From positions 164,316-217,756 of the forward strand of contig NW_003153251.1 of NCBI RefSeq assembly GCF_000003605.2: a DNA stretch of 53,441 nucleotides. The letters are read 5' to 3'. This DNA comes from Saccoglossus kowalevskii (taxonomy: Eukaryota > Hemichordata > Enteropneusta > Harrimaniidae). Shown piece by piece: positions 34,769 through 45,295 of the stretch; the stretch's first letter is position 1; each line of letters starts with the position of its first letter. A program made the position numbers and the translations under genes. The notes beneath the pieces were generated by a model that did not search any database, was not told the DNA's origin, and worked only from the letters and a program-made list of their open reading frames with translations.

Positions 34769-35860
34769 ATGCAGAATACTGGAATCATGCACCCTGGTAA
34801 AAGTAACGACTATGTAACTACCAAAGAGCCATCAAGCGTTCCTAACCCACAATTCATTGCGGACAAAACTGATGCCATACAAAACCAAGATAATAAATCG
34901 TCGAAAAATAAAACCTCGTATTGGAACGCATTCGTCGGTCTTTTCATGGGACTGCTTTCTGGTGCAAGTTTCGCGGTATCTGACATATTCGCGCTACTGT
35001 GTATCAAGTTGGGCTACTCGCCAGCACAGGCTTTGCTCGTGAAGTCATTAGTAACCATGGCAGCAGCGATGCCGTTTCTCATTTACAAGAAAGTTAATAT
35101 TCTAAAACTGTCTCGGAAGGATACTTTGCTGAACGTTGTTAAAAGCTTAAGTGAAAATGCAGGTGACTTCTTCTACTATTATGGCTTGGATTTCATTGGA
35201 ATGGGAGACACGACGTCAATTGTAGTAGGATCGTTGCCTATCTTCACACCTATCTTAGCACGTCTATTCATACACGAGCATTTCCGGTTTCATGACTGCA
35301 TTAGTATAATAATCAACATTGCCGGAATTGTACTCATCGCACGGCCTGAATTCATATTTGGCGATACCACAGACGCACCAGCAATCGGATATATTTACGC
35401 TATATTAACTGGCCTCGGCTTAGCTATCGGCACTGTGTGTGGTAGAGAAATGTCCGATGGGCAATCTTTGCTAGTAGTTATATTCTATAACGGGTTATGT
35501 GGAGCTATACTTATGTTAATTCTAGTGTACCCGACGAGTAGTTATCGTATGTATGTATTGATACCTCAATATCCCATAACGATTGCATATATGGTTGCCA
35601 TGGTAGCCTGGTATATTCTTTATCTATACACATACAACAGAGCGCTACAGCTGCTGAGTGCCGGCAAAGTAGCGCTGTTGGCCAACGGCTCCATGATTGT
35701 TGGTTTTATAGCCGATGTTACTGTGTTTAATAGGGAAATTGTTTACTTGGAATTCATTGGAGCTGCACTGATTATTCTAAGTGCCGCGGTTGTTTGCGTG
35801 CTCGTTTGGTTTGAAACAAGAAAAGAATTGAATGAAAACACTAAACTTATTAAGAATTAA
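34769..35860 (+). CDS. SLC35G-like EamA (DMT) membrane transporter, 363 residues
   Basis: An uninterrupted single-exon frame. The N-terminus (1-50) is polar; ten hydrophobic segments follow at about 53-75, 85-105, 118-140, 143-165, 175-193, 205-225, 233-253, 268-290, 300-320 and 327-348, in the two five-helix EamA repeats of the drug/metabolite transporter superfamily. Family-like features are GLLSGASFAVSDIFALLCIK in helix 1, IGMGDTTSIVVGSLPIFTPI in helix 4, and E169 after helix 4. The length and intronless form match SLC35G-type proteins, which move small metabolites or organic anions; the substrate here is unknown. The chosen ATG follows AATCAACA and no earlier in-frame start is needed. It is clearly a paralogue of the genes at 41 and 49 kb but more distant from them than they are from each other. 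It appears intact. Confidence 0.85.
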   Translation: MQNTGIMHPGKSNDYVTTKEPSSVPNPQFIADKTDAIQNQDNKSSKNKTSYWNAFVGLFMGLLSGASFAVSDIFALLCIKLGYSPAQALLVKSLVTMAAAMPFLIYKKVNILKLSRKDTLLNVVKSLSENAGDFFYYYGLDFIGMGDTTSIVVGSLPIFTPILARLFIHEHFRFHDCISIIINIAGIVLIARPEFIFGDTTDAPAIGYIYAILTGLGLAIGTVCGREMSDGQSLLVVIFYNGLCGAILMLILVYPTSSYRMYVLIPQYPITIAYMVAMVAWYILYLYTYNRALQLLSAGKVALLANGSMIVGFIADVTVFNREIVYLEFIGAALIILSAAVVCVLVWFETRKELNENTKLIKN

Positions 35861-36800
35861 GAATCCAAATGTAAATAATATTAGTATTTCATTGTAGAGT
35901 ATAATTATGTTTTAATGATTTGATCCTCTCTAGTAACGGGATAAAGAGCACAAAGCGCAGTGATAATAGTTTGTGTCAAAATATGTTTACAATTAATCGT
36001 TTTAGCATTTATCAATACTATGAGAATGTTTTTCGGTTCACTGTCAATCTATTGTCCATTAAGACATTATTAAACACTTATTTCCGTCGACATTTCGTTG
36101 AAAGAGTTTTTTTCTCAAAAAAGTCTTCTATACTCTACCGTCTTCGGGTTCACTGTTCCAAATACCGTGGGTTTCATTGTCAAATCTCGTGACCTTCTCG
36201 CTTTCAACGAGATATTGGCGGTCATTCACGAATAAGGTGAATATTGTGAAATAAATGTCGTCACCTTGTAACCTTATCATGGCTGGCTGTAATATACTTC
36301 TTTTGAGTAGTGTGAAGACACCAGTATAATACCATTTCAGTCAACAACCAACCAATGATCAGACATGTAGTTCACGATATAATAACTCTTTATTAATACC
36401 GGGTTAATGGAAGCATCGTCTCGCAAGACAATCATAGCATTAGACAACCTAAGTACAAGATTACTAGCCCTTAAATAGGCCATGGCTCGTAAATCATAAG
36501 AAGGTTGGCTTTCATTTGGGAAAGCCAATGAAATATTTCTAAATGGTATATTCTAACTGTCCATCGCCATACATGGCTATTTGATTTCGGGTAAACCCTG
36601 GATAATCAACTTTGACATTCTAAACTAAATAAAATGTATACGCCTACGCATCGACTTACATTTTACACTATTTAGCTGTGAAAAACATCATGACACTGAC
36701 ACAAATAATAGGTGGTGATCGACTACACTGGACTGCACGGCAGTTAAATTAAAATGCACCTGAAGAAATATACAAAACAGACAACATTTATCGTCTCATC
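35861..36800. other. 3' flank of the first transporter, no further gene
   Basis: The transporter stop (TAA, 35858-35860) is followed by AT-rich sequence. Frames at 35920-36192 (+) and 36528-36337 (-) have no motif. Confidence 0.4.
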
Positions 36801-36801
36801 T

Positions 36802-37185
36802 TCAAAAAAACTCAAAGCGCGGTGGTCGTCGCGCAGCGCGTGTTCGAATTTCGTGTAAATAAACAATGTATTTTACACGCGTTGTGTACGTCGCTATGAG
36901 TCCCATATCGAACAGGACACGGCACGACGACCAGCGCTCTTTAACATTGTGTGCATATTGGCACGGGCAGAACATTGAATATTTGTAACGGATAAGAGAG
37001 CAATTGGAGGAAGAGATAAAATAACAACCTCTTTGATGACAGGCTGCAACAGTGCACGTAACATATTTTACATTTATATTTCTCGCATCCAGTGCATCAG
37101 TCTGCCACAAATAATTACTACCACGACAGAAAAGGTGACTATTACAAATCACGATTTGAACTATTTTTATCTGCTTTAAATACAA
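36802..37185 (-). mobile_element. Possible retroelement protease remnant (BEL/DUF1758-like)
   Basis: A 127-codon minus-strand frame ends with WSSCRVLFDMGLIATYTTRV, which resembles the aspartic-protease start of BEL/Pao elements (V-L-F-D-T/S-G ... Y-T-T-R-V), with the catalytic D-T/S-G altered to D-M-G. The upstream part is Cys-rich but not a clear zinc knuckle. The 3' half lies in a locally GC-rich patch (36810-36930). Evidence is one motif only. Confidence 0.25.
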
Positions 37186-37886
37186 TCATACCAGCTATAT
37201 TTGCTGGCATTTATTCACTGCAATAAAAGAATGAGTTACTAAAAAACAGAATAAAATATTTAAAACATTAAGTGCACATTGACTAGTTTTAATTTCAACT
37301 TGGTTCTAATGTGAACCGCTAAATATAATGCATATAACCAACCAAATGACTGTTTTACTGATCCATCCTAGTCAGCACCAGCCCCATCTTACACACACAC
37401 ATACGTACAATTGCACAGAAAAAGAAAATCTATAAAACAGCACAATTGAGTCATAACATAGTTCTAATCTAGTTATATTTATATTGCTTTCATCCAAAGC
37501 AAAGAGGGAAAAAGTATTATATAAAATTATCCATATTTCATAAACATAAATAAATTGGAATTAATTACAACTAAGGACGCAAGTTTTTTCTCAGAATTGG
37601 AGGGAAAAAACAAAGTAGTTTCCATAAACAATCATAAATTAAAGGATGATTTCAGAAAAACATGAAAAGCAGCATGGGCGTCGACATTTGAAGAAAAAAA
37701 TCAAACTTCACTGCATAGACTAAATTTAGAGGTTAATTATATTTTCCTTATAATATATATGGCAAAAAATAAACACTGTGTATGGTAGGATTTTAAGTGG
37801 AGACACTTGAAATATAGGTCATTGAGAGATAAAATTTGAAATGACATAAAGGAACACGCATCATAACCAATATTACAGTGACACAT

Positions 37887-37964
37887 TGAAAGTCGTCTAG
37901 TGTGGGATTCAAACCTATGCCCCCCAATATGCAGGATTGATAAGCTAACCGACCAGTCGACTTC
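37887..37964 (-). repeat. tRNA-like sequence (tRNA-derived SINE head or decayed tRNA)
   Basis: On the minus strand GAAGTCG ... CGACTTT form a seven-pair acceptor-like stem with one wobble. TGGTCGGTTAGC fits an A box and GGTTTGAATCCC a B box, with a four-pair D-arm. The anticodon and T stems pair poorly, so this is not a functional tRNA. About 78 nt. Confidence 0.4.
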
Positions 37965-38121
37965 ACTTGCGATGGAGCTATTTGGGAAATTGTCCATGGG
38001 AGTGAACTGTACTTACAAAACTTGTATACCCTTTATTGCTACTGGGTTTAACCAACAACTTTAAATGGCAGTGTTTGATTTACTTTGGTTTTGCTGTAGA
38101 CTGTCGTCAGTCATTAGGCCT

Positions 38122-38666
38122 AATTTGTTAGTATACTGAATCGGAAAATGCTGAAGTCGTTTCCAAGAAGACCGAAGGCCTTAGGTCTGTTCTTCTCTGC
38201 ATAGTTTCCTTGATTTTAATTATGCATGTAAGCGAATGACGTCACTGGTATAATAATAGGCGGAGCGTGGCTCAGCACGTCAGTTATTTTCCACTACCTT
38301 TCGAAGCATTAAGAAAGGCGTCTTTTCCTTGTAAATATCAATTCACAACATTTTGCTGAATTCCTTATATGCCATGTTTTTCCGGCACAGAGAAAGACAT
38401 GTTTTATTGTTCATTTACTATATTTATAAACAACAGAGGTCAACTTTCTATTCCCGGTGTACAGTACGCAATAACGTGTCTGTGATTGGCTGGTCGCTTT
38501 GTGACGTTGCATGAACTGTCAATCCTTCTCTGTTCAGTACCGATGGAAAACTATTTATTGTCGCGTGAAGGCGTTTACAAGCGTTAATAGTCTGCAGGCC
38601 TCCGGTCTGCGCTGAAATGCCTTCGGCATTGCTTCTGCATTTTTCGATTTAGTATACTAACAAATT
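38122..38666. mobile_element. MITE, 545 bp, with 35-bp terminal inverted repeats
   Basis: The left end (38122-38156) starts AATTTGTTAGTATACTGAAT and the right end (38632-38666) is its reverse complement with three or four mismatches (reverse complement starts AATTTGTTAGTATACTAAAT). No coding capacity lies between. The element contains a perfect TGACGTCA at 38238 and several imperfect internal inverted repeats (CCTTAGG/CCTCCGG-like). No target-site duplication could be fixed by eye. The superfamily is not assigned. Confidence 0.7.
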
Positions 38667-40180
38667 GAGCATGAGGAATGTCAACAGTCGAATTTTGTTG
38701 GTATGTCATGAGGTCACGGGGTCGGGTCAAATATTAAATCAAACACCCAATATTAATTAATATTTTTACTAATTTGAGGAGGATAATTTAGATTGATGGG
38801 TAGCAATATAGTTCAATACAACTTTTTGCATATATCAAGATAAATGCACTGTCACACGCAGCGTAATATTACCGTAATTGGTATAGTACAGGTGTGATGG
38901 TTCAAATACCAAAATGGCAACAGTAACAGAAAGACTTCCCTGGCGGCGATGATAAAATACGAACACGGAGTCAACAAATGAGGTTTCAACTGGTACTGGT
39001 ATTATTATACTCTGCAAACATCAAGTACAATAACGCGGTAAAACTCCACTACTCCAATAACTAGATACTTAAACTCCAATACAATTCAACGAGATCTCCG
39101 ATCTGAACTCAATGCTGAACAACTCCCATATATATATATACTACCACTGTCTATAAATAGACCATTACATCAGCATACATAATGAGCCTGGAACTTACTA
39201 CAAATTTCTAGAATGTTCCATTACCTTCCATTGCCTCCTACAGTGTTCTATTACCTATTCAACCAGCTTCTAAAAAAATATAGAGTATTCCACCCAGACA
39301 CAGTACGGTTCTAGAACATTCTCAGTGACACGGAAGTGGTAAATTAGTCGTATGCGACATACACAATGTCAGTCTTTCACATAAAACGCCACACATAAAC
39401 TACATGAAAACATAATTTATTGAGCACAACAACATTTTGCTTGGTAAGGTTTGAATCTCTGCCAGTATCATCTGCAATAGTTCAGTGCAAAATGTGGCCT
39501 TCGCCACGCCCCCAATGCATATATACGGCTAGTATGGGTTGGGGGCGACAAAGACATGCACCTCATACACCACCAGAAGGCTGGAAATAGAAATAATAGA
39601 TTCTATAAACTAACAAGTATTGTACAATAACTAAAAGCCCAGGACGTGACGTAGAGCTGGTCATAGAAAAATGTAGTGTTGTGCTGCCGAAGCATCGCCA
39701 ATGCATTGTTTGCTGTTTGCTGTCTTTGGTACGTTATTTATTACTGAACACAACAATTTTAGTTGGTCGAACTATTTATGTAGCCTAACACTTGAACAGG
39801 TCACAAGTCGATTATTTGTGTTTTTTCTTTGTACGGTACGGAGCCCGGAGCTGTACAACTTTGTCCGTAATGCAGCTACAACGAGAAATTGTAATAGACA
39901 ATGCATTGAAGAAAATATCTCCAGTATTGTCAGCCAGAGAGGGCGCACTTAAATATACTATATAGCATCTGCCTTGGTGTAGAGGTGAGGCAGGAATGCA
40001 TGAGTGAAAAGGTTGTCAAAGCCTATCAACTTCACAAAAATTGAAACACACTGTGGAGAGTAACAAGTCACAGTGTAAATGGAAAGAGAGAAAACTTGAC
40101 TAGATAATGTAAACAACGAGGAGAACAATTATAAGGATTACACCAGACCAAGAAAAAGAAATACAAGATGGCGGAAACAC
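38667..40180. other. Intergenic region, possible solo LTR, no gene
   Basis: 38850-39330 has LTR-like character on the minus strand: TGTCAC...GTGACA ends, a TATA-like TATTTATAG and TATATATATA followed by GTTCAGCATTGAG. Flanks do not match as a target-site duplication, so the call is weak. Frame 39701-39952 (+) is unrecognised. Confidence 0.3.
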
Positions 40181-40645
40181 TGATCAACTAATTGGGGATG
40201 GTTTACAGAATAATGTGGAAACAATTGAAATAATCACAGGTATATAGTCGGATCACTCGGCATTCCAACTGAGATTGAAATCTTCCCATGCTAGACGCAT
40301 TCCATGTGATATTTAGTTCCAGTCCAACACTGGATGAAAGGTGTGCAAATATATGAACGAAAACATTACAAATTTGAATAATCAAGATGAAAGGTCAAAT
40401 TCAAGATATGATACATTTCTCTTAAATACAATAAGGAAAAGGCCAACAATCTTAAAGAGAAATTATAAGAATGTGAAAATAAAGTAAATACATTAAATGT
40501 AAGCTGCTCGGAAGTATCAAATGAAACAATATCAAATGAACTAAAAAACAAAATGGAATTGGATAAAAAATACAAGTACATAACAGAGGAGCAAATTATA
40601 AGATCAAGGACGAACCGGTTTTTAAAAATAATGGGATTGAACAAA
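40180..40645 (+). mobile_element. LINE fragment: end of endonuclease to start of reverse transcriptase
   Basis: The plus strand reads LQNNVETIEIITGI then, after a stop, SDHSAFQLRLKSSHARRI, the C-terminal SDH motif of the apurinic-like endonuclease of LINEs. About 300 bp later ELKNKMELDKKYKYITEEQ and IIRSRTNRFLKIM match the linker before the RT, usually (I)RSR-x-W. Several stops and a frameshift lie between. It is old and truncated at both ends, and differs in style from the LINEs at 10 and 52.8 kb. Confidence 0.5.
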
Positions 40646-40885
40646 TAAATAATTTTTTAGTTCAATGAAAATAATTGCAAATAAATCAATTAATCAATTA
40701 AAATTGATCTGAATCATATATCAATTTTGTTTTACTACTTTTGCTACTTTAATACTGCAGAAGGGAGAATGGAATGTTTCTCAGAGTAGACAACCTAACA
40801 TATAAATAAATATTATGGTTTCGATGTAAAATGTAAAAGAAAATGTAACGTGTGTTTATAATATTTGATTGCATATTTATAAATA
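40646..40885. other. Short AT-rich spacer downstream of the second transporter
   Basis: The 3' flank of the minus-strand gene that ends at 40886. Nothing else is recognisable. Confidence 0.5.
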
Positions 40886-41920
40886 TTATTTGGGTTTCGG
40901 AAAAAGTTTTGTTTCTTCACTTACACCTTCTTTAGTTTCAAAGCATGTAAACACAAATGCAATGATAGAACTGAGAATTACAAGAACAGCACCGATTATT
41001 TCTAAAATAACTACTTGTTTATGATATACAATGATATCAGCTACAAAGCTGACAAAAATACTGATGTTCCTTAGAATTGTGGTTTTACTAACACTCTGTA
41101 ACTGCAAAGATCTGTTGACGGAGTACAGGTAAGCAACAAACAATGCTACCATTGCTACTAGATATGTAATCGTGATAGGATATTCATATATCAACGTATA
41201 TATCCGATCACTACTTGTAGGATACACTAGAATTAACGTGATTATAGTACCACATAACCCATTATAGAATACAACAACTATCAGAGAAAGATCATCAGAC
41301 ATTGCTCTAGAGCAAACAGTACCAACAGACAGCCATATTCCTGCTAAAAGGGCGTACACATATCCGAGGAAAGACGAATATGTGTTACTGCCAAATATGA
41401 ATTCAGGTCGTGATATTAATATGATACCAGCAATATTAATGGCAATACCAATGCAATCTCGGTTTCTAAACTTCTCTTGTATGAATATGCTGGCAAACAC
41501 AGGTGAAAAAATTGGTAATGTTCCTGCTGCTATTGAGCTTGCATCTCCCATTCCAATCCCATCCATGGCGTAGTAGAAGGCTAGGTCTGCTCCGTTCTCA
41601 CTAATACTTTTCACAATGTTCAAAATAGTGTCTTTCCGTTTGAGTTTCAGAATATTAATTTTCTTGTAGACAAGCAACGGGGTAGTTATTGCCATCATCA
41701 TCAATGATTTGACAAGTAAAACCTGTGATGGTGAATAACCAATCTTGACACATAACAGAGCGAACACATCTGAGATAGCTAGAGTTGCACCTGACAGTAA
41801 TCCCATTGTAATTCCTAGCAGTACTGTCCAGTAGTTGTATTTCCGGGGTACGCTTTCATCTTTTTGAATGACAATATTTTTGTCGGTGATAGATTGTAGT
41901 TTCAGGAAAATGTCAGACAT
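40886..41920 (-). CDS. SLC35G-like EamA (DMT) transporter, paralogue 2, 344 residues
   Basis: A single open exon on the minus strand. The frame extends 37 codons further to an ATG at 42031, but I chose the ATG at 41920 (MSDIFLKLQS) because the neighbouring paralogue aligns from the equivalent ATG (MFELFSKLL) and the DNA upstream of it is shared yet out of frame between the two. Helix 1 reads LLGITMGLLSGATLAISDVF; helix 4 IGMGDASSIAAGTLPIF; a second EamA repeat follows. About ten membrane segments are present and the tail is FETKEGVSEETKLFPKPK. By eye it is about 85% identical to the gene at 48.6-49.6 kb and less similar to that at 34.8 kb. No disabling lesion is visible. The substrate is unknown. 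Confidence 0.85.
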   Translation of the reverse strand: MSDIFLKLQSITDKNIVIQKDESVPRKYNYWTVLLGITMGLLSGATLAISDVFALLCVKIGYSPSQVLLVKSLMMMAITTPLLVYKKINILKLKRKDTILNIVKSISENGADLAFYYAMDGIGMGDASSIAAGTLPIFSPVFASIFIQEKFRNRDCIGIAINIAGIILISRPEFIFGSNTYSSFLGYVYALLAGIWLSVGTVCSRAMSDDLSLIVVVFYNGLCGTIITLILVYPTSSDRIYTLIYEYPITITYLVAMVALFVAYLYSVNRSLQLQSVSKTTILRNISIFVSFVADIIVYHKQVVILEIIGAVLVILSSIIAFVFTCFETKEGVSEETKLFPKPK

Positions 41921-43249
41921 CTTGTTATTTTGTTTCAGGTTTGGAATACACCGAATTTGTTGGTGAATGGCATCTATTTCCGAGAGCGGAGTTACATGAC
42001 TTTCTACCTTGACTATACGCACATGTATCATGTATTGCTATGCGCGAGCTGCCAGCTGTAGAATGCCGATGGAAGAGCCTGTAAAAACAGATAAATTCGT
42101 GAAAACAGCTCAAACTCAACAATGAGAATCCAGGACAAGCAAATTGATATATGTCACACGTGTAGGAGTAATCTTGGCATACTGTTAAGAAGAATTTCAA
42201 CAACTCGTCCAAATCAAATTTTTTGTAGTTTTTGTTGTTCGTTCGTTTGTTGACTGCTAGACGGTGAAAATATCACAATGTTCACTCCCGAGAATAGATA
42301 AATGAATTACAACTTTTACTATCATCCCATTAATCAATGAGAACTGTAAAAGTGTAGAAATAAAGTAATAAAACTGACAAAAATAGTAAATATTCGACCT
42401 AGTGGTTATGAAAGATGACGCTCCACATGAGGGATAACAAACCACATCCTAGTTCATACACATTCTCAATATGAAAAATATGAATGTTAAACAAAATATT
42501 ACGGCAAATAATCAGTTCCCATGGAAACTGGTGCATATGTGTTAAAATATTCGATTTCAACACAACTTTCGAAAGATATGAATCCCAAATTGGTGTCAAA
42601 TAAAAGGTTTTGAATTATACATTTGACAAAATATTAATTTATTCAAATTAGGTCATTCGATAAGTATTAATACTATTATACAGTCAAATAGTTGACTACG
42701 ATACTGCTGGCAATACAATAACTCTGACTCAAGTAAATAAGCCAATACATTTCATTCATTTTTTTCTTTCACACAGAAGGTACATTAAGACAGCTAGACA
42801 TCCCCAGCCTACTCTGTGTAAAGGACTCATCCATCACTGATGCTTGCCACACTTCTGGAAGCTGAGTCACTTAAGTAAAGATGAGACTCAGAATATACCA
42901 TCATGAACAGGCTTTAGGTACTTATTATTTATTCGATCACAATATACTCAATACTGCTTAGCCTAGTACAACTGGCAGACGAATTGGGCCAATCACACAC
43001 CCTTGTTGCAGCTGATATCTGTGTAAAAGCGAAAGTAATTTACTCTGCCAAACCACCACACTATGGCTATGGGTGTTAGAGGGATATACTTGAATATAGC
43101 TATTATTACAAGTATTGGGATTCTGTACAGTGATACTCTCCCAACTCGTTGAATTTGATGTATATGTTGTTGGCACTGATCGTAGAACTCTTCAAGAAAA
43201 TCCATATGCAAGAGGTGTTCGAGCTATAATGTTAGTACCAGAAGCTCCA
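41921..43249. other. Upstream flank of the second transporter, no gene
   Basis: A TACGCACATGTAT block at about 42017 is shared with the flank of the third transporter (about 49730), showing that the duplication extends roughly 100 bp upstream of the start. The remainder has only short frames without motifs. Confidence 0.45.
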
Positions 43250-45295
43250 TTTCTTAACTTCTCGTTTGGCCATGACGTCCTGGATCAGTAAACGAGGGGG
43301 ACATTTTGAAGCTTTTGACCATGCCCAGAAGCTGGCATAAATGCAGCATGCCTTTGCTGTGAAAGATGCAACATCTGCCATCATATTCTCAAATGAACTG
43401 GACAATCATCTAGATATAATTGTAGAAGTGATTGTGATTTCAAAAGGGCTGATCGAAAGTCTGAAACACTTGCTTACTGGGACACCTTCTTGAATGGCGG
43501 TGATATACTACTACATATGATGAGAGCTGAGCGTGTAGAAAATTCTCAATGTTGTATGTGAAACAATTCATTGGTAATGTGAAGCTTGTAGACATGCATA
43601 TTCTATATATATATCCACATATTTTGCAGATATGCAATCATAGGATCACCCTGAAAGATTGATGGTAACTTTGTTGCCAGAAGGTCAGCCAACTACATCT
43701 TCAACAGTGTTTCAACAGACCAAGGCCTGGAACAGACTGTTGATAGATATAGAAAATAGCAGTGTGGTGGGCTAAATGATGAACGCAAAGTATGTAAAAT
43801 CGTGAAAACAATTTCTAAATACCAAAATCCATTCGATTATAAGACCATTACTTCACAGCTGATCAATATTGCTATAGGATAATTGGCCTCAGTAGATTTA
43901 AGAAGAAGGCTAACACTTCCTCACAACAAGACTGCTGCAAAACTCTAAAACAAAAGTTTTGGGGATCCTGAACCTCGTATAAAAACAATCACTTTTTTGC
44001 AGACATGATGACAAAAACGATTGACAAGTTCATGGTTCATTCGGAGTAGCTGTTTCATCAAATTCTTGTTGTTTCTAAACAGCCAGGCGTGAATCTGCAA
44101 ACATTCCTTGAAATGAAATTGCAACAGTGCGCACTCAACTCTTCTATGATGATTTACCATGAGAAAATGTAAAAGTCCGACACGCTCGAGTCAACATGTG
44201 AATAGGTACAAAGCTTGAGAACATGGCTGGCCACAACATATATTATTGATGAAATGGCACTCTTACAGACTCTGCAGGAAACACGTTTCAGAACGTTTGG
44301 TGACTTGGGGCAACAAGAAATGCAGAGTTTGACAGGCATACTGAATGGTTACTTTGGTCTTATGGCCACAGAAATAGTTTTTGGCGGGTATGACAACGTT
44401 CAAACAATCAAGCATGCTGAAAGACAAAGACGTGGTGGAGAAACAGGAGTCACCTATGTGATCAAAGAGAGTCGAAATGTACTCAGGTACAGAAACTTCA
44501 TGAAGGTTACTGGTAACAAAGCAGCACACTATTGTAGGGAAAATAGGAAATGATCTATGTCTATGTCTATCTGCAACACATGCCCTGACTGGCTGTGATA
44601 GTACAAGCCGCTTGTTCAAATTTGGAAAGCGTATAGCATATACTAAACTCGCGACCAATAATCCTGCAGCATTGACAACCTTTGGAAACTCAAATAGTTT
44701 GAATGATGAGGTTTATGCAATGTGAGCATATATTCTAACTTTGAAAGGAAAAACAAAAGTATCATGTACAAATCTGAACAGGTTGTGATATGTGCTGGCC
44801 AGATAAGCAGACAAGTCTGCTGGTCAGTTACCACTGACTGAAGACATCATGTAGACAGCATGTAATGTGAGCCAAATACCAGGCAACGATATGATGTCCG
44901 AGTCATGACGGAATACTCTGGGAACCATTTGGGTATGTTTGTGTAAACATGTGTAATTTCTATGCTAGCGAAACATAGTGGATAAGTTGTTTTACGAATG
45001 ATCAGTCTAATAGAGTTATTATGGTACATACATGTACAAGTTGTTGCAGGATTATTGATATGATGTCCGAGTCATGACGGAATACTCTGGGAATCATTTG
45101 GGTATGTTTGGAAACTAGAAGATCAACAACTTATGCCAGTTATGTACACTGAAGAAATAACTCCAACAGAAGTACGATATCTAACACACCTTTACTGCAC
45201 CGACAAAGACTGTAACATAAACAGTGTCAGTGCCATGCCATGAATATACAGCACCAGTCGCGATGTTGAGTCAGACAGTGACAGTATTGATTAAT
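43250..45295 (+). pseudogene. Second, more diverged copy of the PIN/CXC multidomain family
   Basis: Plus-strand pieces in several frames match the layout of the gene at 12.1-16.6 kb but from a different subfamily: NPFDYKTITSQLINIAIG (about 43830), MALLQTLQETRFRTFGDLG (44251), FGGYDNVQTIKHAERQRR (about 44390), ALTGCDSTSRLFKFGKR (44582-44632), and a C-terminal QLMPVMYTEEITPTEVRY with CTDKDCNINS (about 45135-45230). The FDGY motif reads FGGY, losing the acidic residue. TGCDSTS corresponds to SGCDTSS of the first copy. At least ten lesions are present. The N-terminal region (43250-43640) is very degraded and its start is approximate. Confidence 0.55.
44888..45110 (+). repeat. 54-bp direct duplication, 169 bp apart
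   Basis: GATATGATGTCCGAGTCATG and the following 34 bases occur at 44888 and again at 45057, ending in TTTGGGTATGTTT, with a single mismatch (GGGAACC / GGGAATC). The copies flank unrelated sequence inside the second PIN/CXC remnant. Confidence 0.8.

Noticed and set aside
38850-39330. Solo LTR with TGTCAC...GTGACA ends
   Set aside because: TATA-like and inverted ends are suggestive, but the flanks do not form a target-site duplication and no second LTR was found.
40886-42031. Upstream ATG at 42031 as start of the second transporter
   Set aside because: The paralogue is not in the same frame upstream of the shared ATG at 41920.
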